Below are positions 4,774-7,472 of a stretch of DNA of 7,472 bases, piece by piece. The stretch's first letter is position 1; every line of letters starts with the position of its first letter. Below the pieces are notes generated by a model, which made no database searches, was not told the DNA's origin, and was given only the letters and a program-made list of their open reading frames with translations. Origin of the DNA: JAXHTY01 sp034189225 (GTDB lineage: Bacteria > Desulfobacterota > Desulfobacteria > Desulfobacterales > Desulfosudaceae); the NCBI GenBank assembly GCA_034189225.1, contig JAXHVL010000050.1, forward strand, positions 1 through 7,472, read 5' to 3'. The translations under genes and the position numbers were made by a program.

Positions 4774-7092
4774 TTAAAGCTCGCAGGAGGCCCCGATCAT
4801 TTCCCTGCGAATGCATTCATCAAGGAATTCGGTGATGGCGGCGGCGTCTTCCATGGGCAGGGCCTGTTTCAGGCAGGCCTCGGCATTGCAGCGTCGTATG
4901 GCGCGGATGAACTGTTTTGCCGAGGGAATGGCGGCAGGGGCCATGCTGATATTGGTAATCCCCATTCCCACCAGCAGATAGATGCACCGGTGATCGGCCG
5001 CGGCTTCGCCGCAGATGCTCACGGACTTTCCCAACCGCTGGCAGGTGGCAATGATTTCCCCCAGTGTGGCGATCACCGATGGATGGAGGACGTTATACAG
5101 GGCCGCGACCTTCTTGTTGTTCCGGTCTACGGCCAGGAGATATTGAACCAGGTCATTGGTGCCGATACTGACAAAATCAATGTATTGCAGCAGCCGTTCC
5201 AGAATAATAACGGCGGACGGCACTTCCACCATTATTCCCAGGGCAATATTTTCATCAAACGCGATGCCGGCCTTCCTGAGCGCCGATTTTTCTTCATCCA
5301 CGATGGCCACCACCCGTTTTATCTCAGATACGGCCGATATCATGGGAAACATCATCTGGACCCGGCCGTGAGCAGAGGAGCGGAGGATCGCCCGGATCTG
5401 GGTTCTGAATACATCTTCCATATCCAGGCTTATTCGAATGGAACGCCACCCCAGAAACGGATTGTTTTCCTTGGAATAATCCATGTAAGAAAGAAATTTG
5501 TCGCCGCCGGTGTCAAAGGTGCGCACGGTTACCTGCCGGTCCCCCGAGTTTTCAATCATCTTGCAGTAAAGATCATATTGTTCCGTTTCAGTGGGAAAGG
5601 TTTTTCGCAGCATGAACGGAAATTCCGTCCGGTAAAGACCGATGTGATCCGCCCCGTATTTTTCCACCAGGTCCGTATCCGACAACAGGCCGATGTTCGC
5701 ACCCAGATGGACGGTGTGGCCGTCCAGGGTAGTAGCGGGTTTCTCCCGAAGCCCGGCCAGCCGTTCCACGGTCTCCCGGCGCTCTTCCAGGCGCAGGTCA
5801 TGCTCCCGAAGGATTTCTTCAGGGGGATTGACACAAACCATCCCGGAAGTGCCGTCAAGAATCAGAAAATCATTTTCCCGCACCGTCTCCAGCACGCCAT
5901 CCACCCCGAGGACCAGGGGGATTTCAAAGGATTTTGCCAGAATCACGGTATGCGATGTCCGCCCCCCCTTGGCCAGCACGATCCCCTTGAGATTTGGCTG
6001 GCGGATGGCCAGCAGATCGATGGCCGAAAGATCGGCGGCAATCACGATGGTTTCCCGCTTAAAATGGGCGGGGTCATTATCCCTGGTTCCGCCGCCGATG
6101 AGATTTTCCAGCACCCGGTGCCCCACATCCAGAATATCGGCGGCCCGTTCGCTGATGTAGGTGTTCTCCATACCCCGGAACATCTCCACATAGCCATAAA
6201 TGGTCTGTTTCAGGGCGTACTCCGCGCAGCTCCCGTCATTGATATGTCCGACGATCTTATCCTTCAGGGATTTATCCTGAAGAAACATCAGGTGGGCTTC
6301 GATGATCGCCGATTCCTCGGGGGAAAGCTCCCTGGCCTGGTTGGCGATATGACGTATCTGGTCCGAGGCCCGGGCAATCGCACTTTCCAGGCGGGCGATT
6401 TCATTGCCGGGGGTCTGGGAATAGGTGCACCGCACCTGGTCGAAATCGATGGTCTCCGGCATGTAATGGGCGTATCCTTCAGCAACCCCCCTGAATACAC
6501 TGACCCCCTTGAGATAATTGCGCTTCAGGGTGCGGCCGGCAGCGGGAACCACCGGCAAGGTGCCATCTTCAGCCGGCCGCGGACGGTCCGCGATTTCGGC
6601 TACCAGGCCGGTGTAGGCCACCGTAGCGGATATCTGGCTGGCAATATTTTCAAACACCGGTATATCGGCTTCACTGATACCATCCCGCGCAATGGTTTGA
6701 ATAACCAGTACCCCCAGGGCCTGCTGATGATAAATCAGCGGCAATCCCAGAAAGGTCCGTAACCGCTTCTCACCGCTTTCCTGATAATATTTGAACCGTT
6801 CATGGGCAACAGGGTCCACCACAAAAACCGGCTGAGACCTTTCCAGCACCAGCCCGGTCAGCCCCTCATGCACCGCCATGGTAACGTTTCCAACGATCTC
6901 GGGATTCAAGCCCACGGTGGCCTGAAGTTCGAGTTTGTTATCCGCCGGATGATACACATACACCGAGCATACATCAATGGCCATTTTCTCGGCAATAAGC
7001 CGGACAATCCGGTCCAGCGTACGTTTCGGGCTGTCGGATTCGGCGATGGTCTGAAAAATATTTTCCAGGATGCGTATCTGTTCCCGGGACAT
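4774..7092 (-). CDS. ptsP: Phosphoenolpyruvate-protein phosphotransferase with N-terminal GAF domain (EI-Ntr)
   Basis: From ATG 7092 the protein has 772 residues (E. coli PtsP is about 750). Residues about 10-155 form a GAF sensor domain (TLDRIVRLIAEKMAIDVCSVYVY, VGLNPEIVG, FLGLPLIYHQQALGVLVIQ). The PEP-utiliser N-terminal domain follows (SPEESAIIEAHLMFLQD), then the mobile domain with the phospho-accepting His381 in GGRTSHT, and the PEP-binding TIM barrel (GLYRTEFPFM, RTFDTGGDKF, FVSIGTNDLVQYLLAVDRN, ICGEAAAD with Cys694). All expected catalytic residues are present. It autophosphorylates from PEP and passes phosphate to NPr and then EIIA-Ntr, linking nitrogen or redox status to regulation in the cytosol; no partner gene is in the window. 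A GTG at 7104 is an alternative start (adds 4 residues), but GGGGGAG directly ahead of ATG 7092 and the E. coli N-terminus favour the ATG, though spacing is short. It appears monocistronic and convergent with DUF1848. Confidence 0.93.
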   Translation of the reverse strand: MSREQIRILENIFQTIAESDSPKRTLDRIVRLIAEKMAIDVCSVYVYHPADNKLELQATVGLNPEIVGNVTMAVHEGLTGLVLERSQPVFVVDPVAHERFKYYQESGEKRLRTFLGLPLIYHQQALGVLVIQTIARDGISEADIPVFENIASQISATVAYTGLVAEIADRPRPAEDGTLPVVPAAGRTLKRNYLKGVSVFRGVAEGYAHYMPETIDFDQVRCTYSQTPGNEIARLESAIARASDQIRHIANQARELSPEESAIIEAHLMFLQDKSLKDKIVGHINDGSCAEYALKQTIYGYVEMFRGMENTYISERAADILDVGHRVLENLIGGGTRDNDPAHFKRETIVIAADLSAIDLLAIRQPNLKGIVLAKGGRTSHTVILAKSFEIPLVLGVDGVLETVRENDFLILDGTSGMVCVNPPEEILREHDLRLEERRETVERLAGLREKPATTLDGHTVHLGANIGLLSDTDLVEKYGADHIGLYRTEFPFMLRKTFPTETEQYDLYCKMIENSGDRQVTVRTFDTGGDKFLSYMDYSKENNPFLGWRSIRISLDMEDVFRTQIRAILRSSAHGRVQMMFPMISAVSEIKRVVAIVDEEKSALRKAGIAFDENIALGIMVEVPSAVIILERLLQYIDFVSIGTNDLVQYLLAVDRNNKKVAALYNVLHPSVIATLGEIIATCQRLGKSVSICGEAAADHRCIYLLVGMGITNISMAPAAIPSAKQFIRAIRRCNAEACLKQALPMEDAAAITEFLDECIRREMIGASCEL

Positions 7093-7130
7093 TAGCTCCC
7101 CCACCCTTTGAAAGTAATCATCTTTATACT

Positions 7131-7159
7131 GTTATACATAACAACAACTAAACAATCAA
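7131..7159 (-). promoter_or_regulatory. Sigma-70-type promoter of ptsP with overlapping palindrome
   Basis: On the minus strand TTGATT (7159-7154) is separated by 17 bp from TATAAC (7136-7131), a five-of-six -10. The predicted start at about 7124 gives a leader of about 32 nt to ATG 7092. The perfect palindrome GTTATACATAAC (7131-7142) covers the -10 and could be an operator. A second TTGACA (7189-7184) with TAAATA (7166-7161) lies further upstream and may be an alternative promoter. Confidence 0.5.
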
Positions 7160-7240
7160 TTATTTACAAATGAAATCATCACTTGTCAATTTGGATGTCG
7201 ATGGCGATTTCGAATCGAGTTCCCTGGAAATGCTATTTTC

Positions 7241-7312
7241 ACCATGAAGCGCATGAAGAACTTGAAGGGATAAAAGGATCGATCATGATTTCAACTTCAT
7301 GCCCTTCATGGT
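7241..7312. repeat. Long palindrome built from 9-bp ATGAAG units
   Basis: The left arm 7241-7258 and right arm 7295-7312 are inverted and complementary at 17 of 18 positions. The stem continues with TTGAA (7262-7266) and TTCAA (7290-7294) after a 3-nt bulge, leaving a 23-nt loop. The left arm reads ATGAAG-NNN at 7244, 7253 and (as TTGAAG) 7262, so the arms have period 9. This resembles REP/MITE-like intergenic palindromes that I associate with Desulfobacterota genomes; that link is recalled, not checked. There is no T-run, so it is not a typical terminator. Confidence 0.75.
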
Positions 7313-7323
7313 TGGTCGAAAAA

Positions 7324-7381
7324 ACTGAACAGCAATACGTGCCCAACCCCTTGCAGCGCAGCCGAGCAGGGGCGGTTTTTT
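7324..7381 (+). repeat. 58-bp intergenic repeat, copy 2, terminator-like
   Basis: This is the second copy of the element at 4675-4732 (53 of 58 identical). Here CCCCT(T)GC (7347-7354) pairs with GCAGGGG (7366-7372), seven pairs with one bulged T, followed by CGG and six T (7376-7381). No gene on the plus strand ends just before it, so here it is a stand-alone element, or it serves a transcript that is not protein-coding. Confidence 0.85.
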
Positions 7382-7471
7382 CAGAAGACGCGGGCAGACT
7401 GTTTGAGCAGACGAGGCTTACCGCATCTGTACAAAATGACAGGCGAGTTTCTGCCCGCGCCGAAAAAACCG
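7373..7471. repeat. Nested inverted repeat with T6/A6 arms, reaching the window edge
   Basis: Outer arms CGGTTTTTTC (7373-7382) and GAAAAAACCG (7462-7471) are perfect 10-bp complements. Inner arms CGCGGGCAGA (7389-7398) and TCTGCCCGCG (7450-7459) are another perfect 10 bp. They are separated by 6 nt on the left and 2 nt on the right. The 51-nt centre contains a small stem CTGT (7427-7430) with ACAG (7439-7442). Its left end shares the T-run with repeat copy 2. It may be a structured RNA or the end of a small mobile element continuing beyond the window. Confidence 0.75.
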
Positions 7472-7472
7472 T

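Noticed and set aside
4594..6762. A 722-codon open frame on the plus strand, antisense to ptsP.
   Set aside because: Its translation has no recognisable domain and is rich in His, Gly, Pro and Arg. ptsP on the other strand is complete with all catalytic motifs, so the long antisense frame is a by-product of GC-rich codon use.
7241..7312. CRISPR-like array based on repeated ATGAAG units.
   Set aside because: Units are 6 bp with 3-bp spacing and arranged as an inverted palindrome, not direct repeats with long unique spacers.

Overview
The window looks like a chromosomal stretch from a moderately GC-rich anaerobic bacterium, most likely a sulfate-reducing Desulfobacterota (Desulfobacterales-like). 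This placement is inferred from gene content: an AhbB-type siroheme decarboxylase homologue, a B12-type radical SAM protein, a DUF1848 protein with a small acidic partner, an EI-Ntr type PTS protein, and ATGAAG-type intergenic palindromes. No rRNA or tRNA gene is present to fix the taxonomy.

Layout. Positions 1-203 hold the C-terminal end of a transposase (+ strand), probably of the IS1634/IS4-like group; the AT-rich flank up to 277 probably contains the end of that element. Positions 278-2117 are a two-gene minus-strand operon: an AhbB-like Lrp/AsnC-fold protein (2117 to 1638) followed, with a 17-nt overlap, by a B12-binding-type radical SAM protein (1654 to 278). A divergent intergenic region (2118-2315) carries two back-to-back TTGACA -35 boxes. 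The plus strand then has a patatin-like phospholipase (2316-3245), a 131-aa small protein with a disordered acidic tail (3409-3804), and a DUF1848 protein (3807-4679) only 2 nt downstream of it. A terminator-like repeat overlaps the DUF1848 stop codon. Facing this is ptsP (minus strand, about 7092 to 4774), which encodes a GAF-domain PEP-protein phosphotransferase. The last 368 bases (7105-7472) contain no gene. They hold the ptsP promoter, a period-9 ATGAAG palindrome, a second copy of the 58-bp terminator-like repeat, and a long nested inverted repeat that runs to the window edge.

How the genes fit together. The AhbB-like/radical SAM pair is translationally coupled and may act on one pathway; the partner suggests tetrapyrrole chemistry, but this is not proven. 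The 131-aa protein and DUF1848 also form a tight pair with coupling-type RNA hairpins at their junction. PtsP would start the nitrogen-type PTS phosphorelay; none of its partners (NPr, EIIA-Ntr) lie in the window. The two 58-bp repeats directly flank ptsP. I found no clear new defence or mobile system. The most unusual items are the AhbB-like/B12-radical SAM pairing, the DUF1848 protein with a radical-SAM-like cysteine cluster at its C-terminus, and the repeat family with base changes that preserve its hairpin.
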